Source of the DNA: an uncultured Clostridium sp.
Lineage (GTDB): Bacteria > Bacillota > Clostridia > TANB77 > CAG-508
Assembly (NCBI GenBank): GCA_900555615.1
Contig: USMB01000033.1
Coordinates: 1-17,105 of the forward strand
Reading direction: 5' to 3'
DNA length: 17,105 nucleotides
A program made the position numbers and the translations under genes. Below the pieces are notes generated by a model that ran no database searches, was not told the DNA's origin, and worked only from the letters and a program-made list of their open reading frames with translations. Every line of letters begins with the position of its first letter. Position 1 is the first letter of the stretch. Shown here piece by piece: positions 7,314-13,945 of this stretch.

Positions 7314-7694
7314 TTAAGGTACTAATGATATTCCAATTGCTAAATTGCCAAATTTTTCATCTATTTCATCAAATCGTTCGTCAACTTCATTAAATTTATC
7401 TTCGATTTTATTGAAATCAGATTTTAGTTCAAATAAAAGTCTATCAAATCTATAATTGATGTCTTTTAATTGTTTGCTATGTTCATCTAGTTTAGCAAAA
7501 ATCATATCAAATTTCTTATCGTGCTCAGCTAATTTTTGGCTGTGCTCATCTAGTTTAGCAAAAATCATATCGAATTTCTTGTCGTGCTCATCTAAGCGAT
7601 GTTCTACGTTATCAAGTTTTTCTAAAACAGTATCAATTTTATCAACTTTAGAAAGCTTGTCTAAAATTAAATCAAACTTTTCATTAACATCCAT
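7314..7694 (-). CDS. Small coiled-coil protein of unknown function, paralogue 1
   Basis: No function recognised. 126 residues from the ATG at 7694. The frame extends three codons to a TTG, but SD aaaggag abuts that codon, whereas it lies 9 nt before the ATG. The protein starts MDVNEKFDLILDKLSKV and is highly charged, with Leu/Ile/Phe spaced in heptads along nearly the whole length, predicting a soluble helical coiled coil. It has no signal peptide or membrane helix. A 21-residue unit (EHDKKFDMIFAKLDEHSQKLA) is repeated in tandem. The N-terminus resembles the gene at 8816-9124 (KxDLILxKL and HDKKFD). It is convergent to prkC and divergent from rsgA. Such chains can be structural adaptors or oligomerisation modules; nothing here fixes a role. 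Confidence 0.75.
   Translation of the reverse strand: MDVNEKFDLILDKLSKVDKIDTVLEKLDNVEHRLDEHDKKFDMIFAKLDEHSQKLAEHDKKFDMIFAKLDEHSKQLKDINYRFDRLLFELKSDFNKIEDKFNEVDERFDEIDEKFGNLAIGISLVP
7476..7601 (-). repeat. Tandem 63-bp duplication inside the coiled-coil gene
   Basis: Two adjacent 63-bp units (7476-7538 and 7539-7601) with only scattered base differences, for example gctatgttcatctag against gctgtgctcatctag. Each encodes 21 residues, three heptads, so gain or loss of a unit keeps both the frame and the coiled-coil register. Confidence 0.9.
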
Positions 7695-7789
7695 GCATAT
7701 CAACTCCTTTCTACGAAAAAATTAATACGATAATAAATTATTAAGAATAAAAATAAAAAATTTCAAAAAGATTGAATAAATACAATAAA

Positions 7790-7818
7790 AGTATACAGTT
7801 AAATAGAGTAGCTGTCAA
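7790..7818 (-). promoter_or_regulatory. Promoter of coiled-coil paralogue 1
   Basis: On the minus strand: perfect TTGACA (plus 7813-7818), 17-nt spacer, TATACT (plus 7790-7795). The 29-nt element aligns without gaps to that of paralogue 2 (9195-9223) with about six differences, and much of the spacer (tctattt) is conserved. The predicted 5' leader is about 90 nt. Confidence 0.8.
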
Positions 7819-7827
7819 TATAAAAAG

Positions 7828-7856
7828 TTGTTTTTTTGAAAAAAATATGTTATAGT
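7828..7856 (+). promoter_or_regulatory. Probable promoter of rsgA
   Basis: TTGTTT (7828-7833), 17-nt spacer, TATAGT (7851-7856). It lies divergent to and about 10 nt from the coiled-coil promoter, with a start expected near 7863 and SD gaaagga ahead of the rsgA ATG. Confidence 0.6.
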
Positions 7857-7885
7857 ATAAAAAGGTAAAATGAGAAAGGAAAAGT

Positions 7886-8761
7886 ATGAAGGGAATAATA
7901 GTTGGAAACATATCAAATAGTTATAAAATAGAAAGTAGTGGAAAAATATATACTGCAACGGCGAGAGGAAAATTTAAAAATCAAGATATAACACCACTTG
8001 TAGGAGACGAAGTTGAGATAGAAGTTACAGATGAAGTAAAAGAAATTGCAGTAATAGAAGAGATATTGCCTAGAAAGAATGAAATAAAAAGACCTAAAAT
8101 GGCTAATATAGATCAGATTGTGTTTATAATATCTACTAAAAATCCAAAGCCAGATTTATTAATGTTAGATAAACAATTGGCATATGCAGAAATGCTGAAA
8201 ATTGAGCCAATAATTATAATAAATAAATGTGATTTACAAGATACATATGAGCAAATAAGAAAAAATTATTCAGAGGTAGGATATAAAGTTATTGTAACTA
8301 GCGCAAAAGAAAAACAGGGAATAGATGAAGTAAAAGAGTGCTTGAAAAATAAAATTAGTGTATTTTCAGGAAATTCAGGTGTTGGAAAATCAAGTATTAT
8401 AAATGCATTATTTGGAATAGATAAAACACAAGAAGGAGAAATTAGCCATAAAAATAAAAAAGGTAAAAATACAACTACTGATACTAAATTATATGAACTA
8501 GAAGAAAATACATATATTGCAGATACTCCAGGATTTTCAAGCTTTGAAATATCAGAAATTGAATCAGTTGATTTGGATAAGTATTTTAGAGAGTTTAAAC
8601 AAGAGATACAGGAGTGTGAATTTGTAGGTTGTACTCATATAAAAGAAGAGAATTGTGGAATAAAAAAGGCTATTGAAGCGGGAAAGATTTCACAAGAAAG
8701 ATATGAAAGATATTGCAAAATTTATGAGGAATTAAAGGAAAAAGAAAAGTATAGATGGTAA
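7886..8761 (+). CDS. rsgA: Ribosome small-subunit maturation GTPase RsgA (YloQ/CpgA)
   Basis: 291 residues, normal length. It is a circularly permuted GTPase that checks late 30S assembly. An OB-fold occupies about 1-65. The G motifs then appear in permuted order: NKCD (113-116, G4), TSAK (138-141, G5), P-loop GNSGVGKSS (162-170, G1), the flexible G2 stretch with TTTDT near 196-200, and DTPGF (213-217, G3). The C-terminal zinc site has ligands C244, C249, H251 and C257. B. subtilis CpgA is a substrate of the PrkC kinase, and the two genes are neighbours in many Bacillota. Here that link is split by the coiled-coil cassette, and rsgA appears to have its own promoter and terminator. Confidence 0.95.
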   Translation: MKGIIVGNISNSYKIESSGKIYTATARGKFKNQDITPLVGDEVEIEVTDEVKEIAVIEEILPRKNEIKRPKMANIDQIVFIISTKNPKPDLLMLDKQLAYAEMLKIEPIIIINKCDLQDTYEQIRKNYSEVGYKVIVTSAKEKQGIDEVKECLKNKISVFSGNSGVGKSSIINALFGIDKTQEGEISHKNKKGKNTTTDTKLYELEENTYIADTPGFSSFEISEIESVDLDKYFREFKQEIQECEFVGCTHIKEENCGIKKAIEAGKISQERYERYCKIYEELKEKEKYRW

Positions 8762-8770
8762 TTTAAAGGA

Positions 8771-8805
8771 CCCTATGTTAGGTTAAGAACTAACATAGGG
8801 CTTTT
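8771..8805 (+). terminator. Rho-independent terminator of rsgA
   Basis: Perfect 11-bp stem ccctatgttag (8771-8781) and ctaacataggg (8790-8800), then cttttgattt. The hairpin apex contains ggttaagaac, identical to the loop of the prkC terminator, and the stem bases ccctat/ataggg are shared too. Confidence 0.85.
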
Positions 8806-8815
8806 GATTTAAAAT

Positions 8816-9124
8816 CTAACTGCAATCTTTATTTAATTTGGCTAATTCATGAAGGAATAAGTTTTTGTGTTCTAAAAAATCTTTTCGAGTATCAAATAAA
8901 GTTTTGAATTTATCTGAAGTTTCTGATTCATATCTTATAAAAGCAGAATTCAATGAATTTAATAGATCACTATATTCATGTATTTCAGATATTTTAACTT
9001 TAAAATAAATATCATTAGACATATTATACTCATATCTGTCTATCCTATCTTCAATAGCATCAAATTTTTTATCATGCCCTTCAAGCTTATTTAAAATTAA
9101 ATCAAGTTTTTGATCAATTGTCAT
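8816..9124 (-). CDS. Small coiled-coil protein of unknown function, paralogue 2
   Basis: No function recognised. 102 residues from the ATG at 9124, chosen because a strong SD aaaggaggtgat precedes it; the upstream in-frame extension is hydrophobic and overlaps the promoter, so it is not coding. The first part, MTIDQKLDLILNKLEGHDKKFD, is clearly related to the gene at 7314-7694, including near-identical DNA (gatttaattttaaataagctt against gatttaattttagacaagctt). The rest is different: a helical, charged chain with DIYFKVKISEIHEYSDLLNSL and a Lys/His/Leu-rich end, and no tandem 21-residue unit. No signal peptide or membrane segment. It is convergent to rsgA and divergent from the sigma factor. 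Confidence 0.75.
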   Translation of the reverse strand: MTIDQKLDLILNKLEGHDKKFDAIEDRIDRYEYNMSNDIYFKVKISEIHEYSDLLNSLNSAFIRYESETSDKFKTLFDTRKDFLEHKNLFLHELAKLNKDCS

Positions 9125-9194
9125 AGATATCACCTCCTTTGATTCAATAATAATAAAAAATATAAGAATTAAAAATTTGAAAAAAATCAATATA

Positions 9195-9223
9195 AGTATA
9201 CAGGCAAATAGACTAATTGCCAA
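9195..9223 (-). promoter_or_regulatory. Promoter of coiled-coil paralogue 2
   Basis: On the minus strand: TTGGCA (plus 9218-9223), 17-nt spacer, TATACT (plus 9195-9200). It matches the paralogue 1 promoter in geometry and in most spacer bases. The sequence ggcaa...ttgcc makes a short inverted repeat between -35 and spacer that the other copy lacks. Confidence 0.75.
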
Positions 9224-9310
9224 TAAAATTTTGAAAAAAATGTAACTTTTTTATTTTTTAAATCAATATAAAGGTGTAAGATATCTTAAGAAAAGGAGTT
9301 TAGATCTAAA

Positions 9311-9865
9311 TTGGAAGAGAGAAACAAAATAGAAAATTATATAGAAAATGATAGACTTAATTTAGAAAAAATAGTTGATGAATATAGTGGATATGTATAC
9401 AAAGTTGTAAAAAATATGGTAGGAAAAAACATCACAGAAGAAGATGAAGAAGAAATAATAGCAGACACATTTTTTATCTTGTGGAAAAATACAGAAAAAT
9501 TAGATAAAGAAAAGCAGATTACATCATATATAGCAGGAGTTGCAAGAAATTTAGTTAGAGAAAAGACGAGAGTAATTAATATAAATTGCGATATAGCTGA
9601 TTATGAAAATGTTATTAGGGATTTGAAAGATATTGATATGGTATATGAAGAAAGGGAGAAAACAGAGCTTATTCGTAAAGCAACCAATCAATTAAAACAA
9701 GAAGATATTACAATATTCAATTTATATTATTATTCATCTCGAAAAATAAAAGAAATAGCTAATATTATGAATATTCCTGAATTTAAAGTAAAGTCTAGGC
9801 TTTATAGAATAAGAAAAAAGTTAAAAAAAGAATTAGAAAAAGGAGGATATAGTTATGATGGATAA
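9311..9865 (+). CDS. RNA polymerase sigma factor, ECF-like
   Basis: 184 residues, with sigma regions 2 and 4 only, as in extracytoplasmic-function sigma factors. Region 2 covers about 22-88, with EYSGYVYKVVKNMVG, then DEEEIIADTFFILWKN (45-60) and SYIAGVARNLVREK (72-85). Region 4 covers about 120-173, with QEDITIFNLYYYSSRKIKEIANIMNIPEFKVKSRLYRIRKKLKK as a helix-turn-helix. The start is a TTG at 9311 with SD aaggag (9293-9298), 12 nt away; no suitable ATG exists before region 2. The stop overlaps the next gene by 11 nt, so the two are translationally coupled, typical of sigma/anti-sigma pairs. No clear vegetative promoter precedes it. tgtaac at 9241 could be an ECF-type -35 for autoregulation, but this is weak. 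Confidence 0.85.
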   Translation: MEERNKIENYIENDRLNLEKIVDEYSGYVYKVVKNMVGKNITEEDEEEIIADTFFILWKNTEKLDKEKQITSYIAGVARNLVREKTRVININCDIADYENVIRDLKDIDMVYEEREKTELIRKATNQLKQEDITIFNLYYYSSRKIKEIANIMNIPEFKVKSRLYRIRKKLKKELEKGGYSYDG

Positions 9866-10982
9866 AGAAAAAATATTAGAGAGGGTGAAAACAACAATTT
9901 CTATATCTTGCTTTCAAGAGGAGGAGAAATTTGTGAAAAAATCAAATAAAAATATATTAAAAGTTTCAGCAATAGCATGTTGTTTAATGGTTACAGTGGC
10001 AGGAGGAGTATTCGCGAAAGACATTATTGTTAAAAAGTTTGGATATAATAGTAGTAAAGGTGTTGAAAATGCAGTAAATAATGGATATGTTGCAGAGGTA
10101 AATTCAGAATTCCAAGAATATGATGGAATTGGAATTTCAGTAGATTCTTTCATAATGGATAACGAGAATTTTGATATGAATTTTAGGGTTAAATTTAGTG
10201 AGGAATATAATATTAATGATATGAAATTCGGAATGGATTTATATGATTTGAAAGTCATAGACGAAAACGAAAATATAATTTTTGCTACTAATGAATTGCA
10301 AACAGAAGAGATTAAGCAAAAATATAAAACAGAAGAAGAGGCAAAAGCTAATTATAATATATATAGTGGTGCATACAGCATGAATTCAGACGATGAAATA
10401 ATCAATGACAATGAATTAATGTATCATTTAACAGCTACATCATCAGGAATCAATTTTCCAAAAAGTAAGAAATTATATGTAACATGTTCAAGAATTCATG
10501 TTAGAAAAAATGCAAAAGAACAGCTATTAAATGATTGGTATTACGGTGATTGGAAATTTGAAGTTGATGTTCCAGAGCAATTTTACAATAGAAAATCAGT
10601 TGAATATAAAGTTAAATCTTGCAACAATGAAAAAATTGATATAAATAAAATTGAAACAAGTATAAACAAAACATCATTTAAAATATTTATTCCAGAAATG
10701 CTTTTAACAGATGAAGTAGATTATGATTTATATCGTTCAGATTATGTTAAGAAAATTTCAGATAAAATGCTATTGCAAAAAGAATATGCTGAAACATCAG
10801 ATGGAAAAAGGTTTGATGTTGCTCAAAATGGAACAAGTGGATATGGTGTTCCAGAGGGTGAAAATAAAATTATCAATTATACTCAGACATTTGATTTAAC
10901 TACATTTGATGCAACAGATGAAATTTCTGTACACATATTTACAAATAAGGGAAAAGAAATAATAATTAAATTAGCACAATAA
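9855..10982 (+). CDS. Single-pass membrane protein, DUF4179-like, probable anti-sigma partner
   Basis: 375 residues. SD aggagg (9841-9846) precedes the first of two adjacent ATGs. A short cytoplasmic N-terminus (1-32, with KEKILERVKTTI) is followed by one transmembrane helix (about 33-54, ILKVSAIACCLMVTVAGGVFA) and a large extracellular part. The layout and the GVxxAVNNGYVAEVNSEFQEYDGIGISVDSFIMD stretch fit DUF4179 proteins, which often sit beside sigma-70 genes in clostridia. Overlap with the sigma gene suggests it holds that factor at the membrane and responds to an envelope signal. The cytoplasmic segment is short and no zinc-binding HxxxCxxC anti-sigma motif is visible, so the mechanism is inferred from context only. 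Confidence 0.7.
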   Translation: MMDKEKILERVKTTISISCFQEEEKFVKKSNKNILKVSAIACCLMVTVAGGVFAKDIIVKKFGYNSSKGVENAVNNGYVAEVNSEFQEYDGIGISVDSFIMDNENFDMNFRVKFSEEYNINDMKFGMDLYDLKVIDENENIIFATNELQTEEIKQKYKTEEEAKANYNIYSGAYSMNSDDEIINDNELMYHLTATSSGINFPKSKKLYVTCSRIHVRKNAKEQLLNDWYYGDWKFEVDVPEQFYNRKSVEYKVKSCNNEKIDINKIETSINKTSFKIFIPEMLLTDEVDYDLYRSDYVKKISDKMLLQKEYAETSDGKRFDVAQNGTSGYGVPEGENKIINYTQTFDLTTFDATDEISVHIFTNKGKEIIIKLAQ

Positions 10983-10988
10983 AATTTA

Positions 10989-11029
10989 GCTATGATGAGT
11001 GGGAATATTCACTCTCATAGCCTTTTTTT
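10989..11029 (+). terminator. Rho-independent terminator of the sigma/membrane-protein operon
   Basis: Stem gctatga (10989-10995) and gagtg (10997-11001) pairing with cactc (11010-11014) and tcatagc (11015-11021), one bulged T at 10996, then seven T (11023-11029). It closes the two-gene insert before rpe. Confidence 0.9.
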
Positions 11030-11040
11030 ATTACTTTCTC

Positions 11041-11069
11041 TTGATATTTTTCTAATCTAATAGTAAAAT
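11041..11069 (+). promoter_or_regulatory. Promoter of rpe-pgi
   Basis: TTGATA (11041-11046), 17-nt spacer, TAAAAT (11064-11069), immediately after the preceding terminator and about 30 nt before the rpe ATG. SD aaggagg lies at 11087-11093. Confidence 0.75.
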
Positions 11070-11100
11070 ATAAGCATAAAAGGAAAAAGGAGGAAATAAG

Positions 11101-11760
11101 ATGGTAGAAGTATCAGCATCAATCCTTACAGTAGAAAAAGGGAGAGAAGCGGAAACATTTTTGACTTTAGAAAAATCAAAAATAGATTATTTTCACATAG
11201 ATGTAATGGATGGAAAATTTGTTATGAAAGACACATATCATGACATGGTAGAATATAGCAGTTATCTTAAAAGGATTTCAAATTTACCAATGGATATTCA
11301 TTTAATGGTAGAAGATGTAAAGACAGCAATTGAAGTATTTTCAACAGTTGAACCTAATATAATAACATTTCATTTAGAAGCCTGTAAAGATAAAGAACAA
11401 GTAATGGAAAATATCAAACTAATAAAAGAAAGAGGAGCAAGAGTTGGAATTGCAGTAAAACCTGAAACTAATATAGAAGAGGTTTATGAATATTTGCCAT
11501 ATATTCACACATGTTTAGTAATGACAGTAGAGCCTGGAAAAGGTGGACAAACATTAATAACAGATATGTTAGCAAAGATTTCAACATTAAAAAGTTATAT
11601 AGATAAAAAGAATATAGACATTGATATTGAAGTTGATGGAGGAATCAATTTAAAAACAGCTCAAAGAGTTAAAGATGCAGGTGCAAATGTGCTAGTAGCA
11701 GGATCTGCAATACTTGCAGCATCAGATTACAAAGTTATAGTTGATGAATTGAGAGCATAA
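11101..11760 (+). CDS. rpe: Ribulose-phosphate 3-epimerase (variant active-site loops)
   Basis: 219 residues, a TIM-barrel enzyme interconverting ribulose-5-phosphate and xylulose-5-phosphate in the pentose phosphate pathway. Metal ligands are in place: H32 and D34 in FHIDVMDG, H67 in DIHLMV, and D179 in EVDGGI (177-182), with the phosphate-binding VAGSAI (199-204). Several usual residues differ: SASIL instead of SPSIL at 5-9, DGKFVMKDTYHD in place of the common DGxFVPNxT, and MTVEPGKGGQ (141-150) instead of MSVNPGFGGQ. Position downstream of rsgA matches the conserved rsgA-rpe order and supports Rpe. A related sugar-phosphate epimerase of different specificity, such as allulose-6-phosphate epimerase, is the main alternative. 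Confidence 0.85.
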   Translation: MVEVSASILTVEKGREAETFLTLEKSKIDYFHIDVMDGKFVMKDTYHDMVEYSSYLKRISNLPMDIHLMVEDVKTAIEVFSTVEPNIITFHLEACKDKEQVMENIKLIKERGARVGIAVKPETNIEEVYEYLPYIHTCLVMTVEPGKGGQTLITDMLAKISTLKSYIDKKNIDIDIEVDGGINLKTAQRVKDAGANVLVAGSAILAASDYKVIVDELRA

Positions 11761-11818
11761 AAAGGTTTATAGATAGAACCAATAAAAATCTAAATAAATA
11801 CAAGGGATAGTGAAGTTT

Positions 11819-13126
11819 ATGTTAAATTTAAAACTTAATTTAAAACACACAGGAATAGAGCAAAAAGCAATAATGAAATATAAGGAAAATGTAGAGCAAA
11901 TCCACAAAGAGCTACATAAAAGAGCAAATGATGAGAATGATTTTGTTGGATGGTTAGAATTGCCAACAAATTATGATAAAGAAGAGTTTGAAAGAATAAA
12001 AAAAGCTGCACAAAGAATAAGAGAAGATTCAGAAGTGCTTATAGTAATAGGAATTGGAGGTTCTTATTTAGGAGCAAGAGCTGTAATCGAAAGTTTGACA
12101 AATACATTTGATAATTTGTTACCAGAATCAAAAAGAAAACATCCACAAATTTTGTATGTTGGAAACAATTTGAGCCCAAATTATATAAATGATTTAATAG
12201 AAGTGCTTGGAACAAAGGATTTTTCAGTAAATGTAATTTCAAAATCTGGAACGACAACAGAGCCTGCAATAGCATTCAGAATTTTCAGAGAAATGCTTGA
12301 AAACAGATATGGAATTGAAGAAGCAAGAAGTAGAATTTATGTAACAACAGATAAAGAAAAAGGAGCATTGAAAACACTTGCAAAATCAGAAGGATATGAA
12401 ACATTTGTAATTCCAGACAATGTAGGAGGAAGATATTCAGTATTAACTCCAGTTGGACTATTGCCAATAGCAGTTGCTGGAATCGATATAGACAAGTTAA
12501 TGGATGGAGCAAGAACAGCTCAATTGAAATATGAAGATGCAAATTTGAAATATAATGCATGTTATCAATATGCAATAGTAAGAAATATTTTATATAAATT
12601 ATACAAAAATACAGAAATATTAGTAAATTATGAACCAAAAATGCACTATTTTACAGAATGGTGGAAGCAATTATTTGGAGAAAGCGAAGGAAAAGACCAA
12701 CTTGGAATCTTCCCAGCAGGTGTGGATTTTACAACAGATTTACATTCTATGGGACAATATATTCAAGAGGGAAGAAGAAATTTATTTGAGACAGTAATAA
12801 GAATAGAAAAGTCAAGTTCAGATATAACAATAAAAGAAGAGGAAGACAATTTGGATGGATTAAATTATCTTGCTGGAAAAGGTCTAGACTTTGTAAATAA
12901 AAAGGCAATGGAAGGAACAATAGATGCACATGTTTCTGGTGATGTTCCTAATATTGTAATAGAATTACCAAAATTATCTGAAGAAACAGTTGGACATTTA
13001 ATCTATTTCTTTGAGAAGGCTTGTGCTATGTCTGGCATGATTTTAGGGGTAAATCCATTTAATCAACCAGGTGTAGAAAAATATAAGAAAAATATGTTTA
13101 AACTGCTTGAAAAACCAGGATATTAA
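11819..13126 (+). CDS. pgi: Glucose-6-phosphate isomerase
   Basis: 435 residues from the ATG at 11819. The frame opens at a GTG (11810), but SD aaggga (11802-11807) is too close to that codon and 11 nt from the ATG, and the family N-terminus fits the ATG. It converts glucose-6-phosphate to fructose-6-phosphate in glycolysis. Seen motifs: VIGIGGSYLGARA (76-88), SKSGTTTEPA (141-150), DNVGGRYSVLT (200-210), GESEGK (287-292, catalytic Glu E290), TDLHSMGQ (306-313, His H309) and the second PGI signature VNPFNQPGVEKYKK (411-424). It is close to the short Bacillus-type PGI. A gap of 58 nt with no promoter suggests cotranscription with rpe, linking glycolysis and the pentose phosphate pathway. Confidence 0.95.
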   Translation: MLNLKLNLKHTGIEQKAIMKYKENVEQIHKELHKRANDENDFVGWLELPTNYDKEEFERIKKAAQRIREDSEVLIVIGIGGSYLGARAVIESLTNTFDNLLPESKRKHPQILYVGNNLSPNYINDLIEVLGTKDFSVNVISKSGTTTEPAIAFRIFREMLENRYGIEEARSRIYVTTDKEKGALKTLAKSEGYETFVIPDNVGGRYSVLTPVGLLPIAVAGIDIDKLMDGARTAQLKYEDANLKYNACYQYAIVRNILYKLYKNTEILVNYEPKMHYFTEWWKQLFGESEGKDQLGIFPAGVDFTTDLHSMGQYIQEGRRNLFETVIRIEKSSSDITIKEEEDNLDGLNYLAGKGLDFVNKKAMEGTIDAHVSGDVPNIVIELPKLSEETVGHLIYFFEKACAMSGMILGVNPFNQPGVEKYKKNMFKLLEKPGY

Positions 13127-13141
13127 TTTTATTTTTTTATG

Positions 13142-13200
13142 CTAATTTAGGGTCGGTCCTTTTTTTAGCATGCGAAAAAAAGGACCGACCCCAAATTGAC
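13142..13200. repeat. Palindromic-repeat family, copy B (full dimer)
   Basis: Two perfect 17-nt arms: gggtcggtcc plus seven T (13150-13166) and seven A plus ggaccgaccc (13175-13191), loop agcatgcg. Outer flanks ctaattta and caaattgac are partly complementary. It starts 15 nt after the pgi stop and ends 4 nt before the SD of the thioesterase gene. The hairpin could protect or process the pgi 3' end; it lacks a downstream T-run. Confidence 0.9.
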
Positions 13201-13216
13201 AGATGGAGGAGTCAAA

Positions 13217-13945
13217 ATGATTGTAGAAGAAGGATATAGAATAAAATTATCAGACATAGGAAAAGATAATAAAGCTACAAATAAGGCGATATTAAGTTAT
13301 TTAGAAGACGTAGGAGGAAAACATTCAGATATAGCTGGATATGGAGTTTTAGATATCGAAAGAACACATTTATCTTGGGTGTTAATTGAATGGAAATTGA
13401 AAATAATTAGAAGACCTAATTATGCTGAAAAAATAAAGGCTGTAACTTGGTCTAGAAATGCAATAAGATGTTATGCTTTCCGTGATTTCAAACTATATGA
13501 TGAGCAAAATAATGTTATTGCAGTTGCAACAACTAAATGGGTGTTAGTAGATACAGAAAAAGGAAAGATAGTTAGAATTGATGCTGACTTATTAAGTGCA
13601 TATCAACCTGAATTAGAGATGTTTTCATTTGACGAGAATGAGGATTTTCCTAAAATAAAGGAACCTGAACAATATCAGGAAGAAACATATTATCAAGTAA
13701 GAAGAGCAGATATTGATGTTAATAATCATATGCATAATTTAAATTATGTTGATTTGGCAAATGAAGCTTTGCCAGATGAGGTATATAGAGGAAATCATTT
13801 GAATAATTTGAGGATTACATATAAGAGAGAAATTAAGCTAGGTGAAACTGTAAAGTGCAAATATTCTTTTGAAAACGGAAAACATATTGTAGCTGTAAAA
13901 AGTGAGGACGATTCAGTGTTACATGCTATAATTGAGATGGAATAG
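13217..13945 (+). CDS. Acyl-ACP thioesterase (FatA/FatB family)
   Basis: 242 residues from the ATG at 13217. The frame can be read back to a TTG at 13196, but that codon lies inside repeat copy B, while SD ggagga (13205-13210) is well placed for the ATG. It is a double hot-dog enzyme that releases fatty acids from acyl carrier protein. The N-terminal hot-dog includes YLEDVGGKHSD (28-38) and a WVL...W region at about 54-82. The C-terminal hot-dog has RRADIDVNNHMHNLNYVDLANEAL (162-185), in which D167, N169 and H171 match the D-x-N-x-H catalytic element of plant and bacterial acyl-ACP thioesterases. Such enzymes in gut clostridia supply free fatty acids or regulate membrane lipids; chain-length preference cannot be read from the sequence. 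Confidence 0.85.
   Translation: MIVEEGYRIKLSDIGKDNKATNKAILSYLEDVGGKHSDIAGYGVLDIERTHLSWVLIEWKLKIIRRPNYAEKIKAVTWSRNAIRCYAFRDFKLYDEQNNVIAVATTKWVLVDTEKGKIVRIDADLLSAYQPELEMFSFDENEDFPKIKEPEQYQEETYYQVRRADIDVNNHMHNLNYVDLANEALPDEVYRGNHLNNLRITYKREIKLGETVKCKYSFENGKHIVAVKSEDDSVLHAIIEME

Larger units (their letters stand above)
7253..7850. repeat. Antisense coiled-coil cassette, copy 1
   Basis: A block related to 8771-9246. It runs from a hairpin with loop ggttaagaac, through a minus-strand coiled-coil gene, to a minus-strand promoter and about 25 nt of shared upstream sequence (ttttgaaaaaaat). The two blocks share hairpin loop, gene 5' end and promoter in the same order and orientation, but differ in the middle and 3' part of the gene. 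It interrupts the usual prkC-rsgA adjacency. Confidence 0.65.
8771..9246. repeat. Antisense coiled-coil cassette, copy 2
   Basis: Second copy of the terminator, minus-strand coiled-coil gene and minus-strand promoter layout seen at 7253-7850. Shared landmarks in order are the loop ggttaagaac, the gene start encoding KLDLILNKL, the promoter with TATACT, and ttttgaaaaaaatgt beyond it. It separates rsgA from the sigma-factor pair. Confidence 0.65.

Noticed and set aside
9125..9223. Hydrophobic N-terminal extension suggesting that coiled-coil paralogue 2 is a membrane protein
   Set aside because: The extension spans the promoter and leader, while a strong SD precedes the ATG at 9124 and the sister gene starts at the equivalent place.
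9231..9285. Autoregulated ECF promoter upstream of the sigma factor (tgtaac as -35)
   Set aside because: No convincing -10 at 16-17 nt, and tgtaac lies at the edge of the cassette shared with the region before rsgA; not strong enough to annotate.
11761..11785. Hairpin ggttt...gaacc after rpe as a terminator
   Set aside because: Only about four or five pairs and no T-run follows; rpe and pgi are better treated as cotranscribed.
13196..13216. TTG start for the thioesterase, adding seven residues
   Set aside because: The TTG belongs to repeat copy B and has no SD; the ATG at 13217 has a well-spaced SD.
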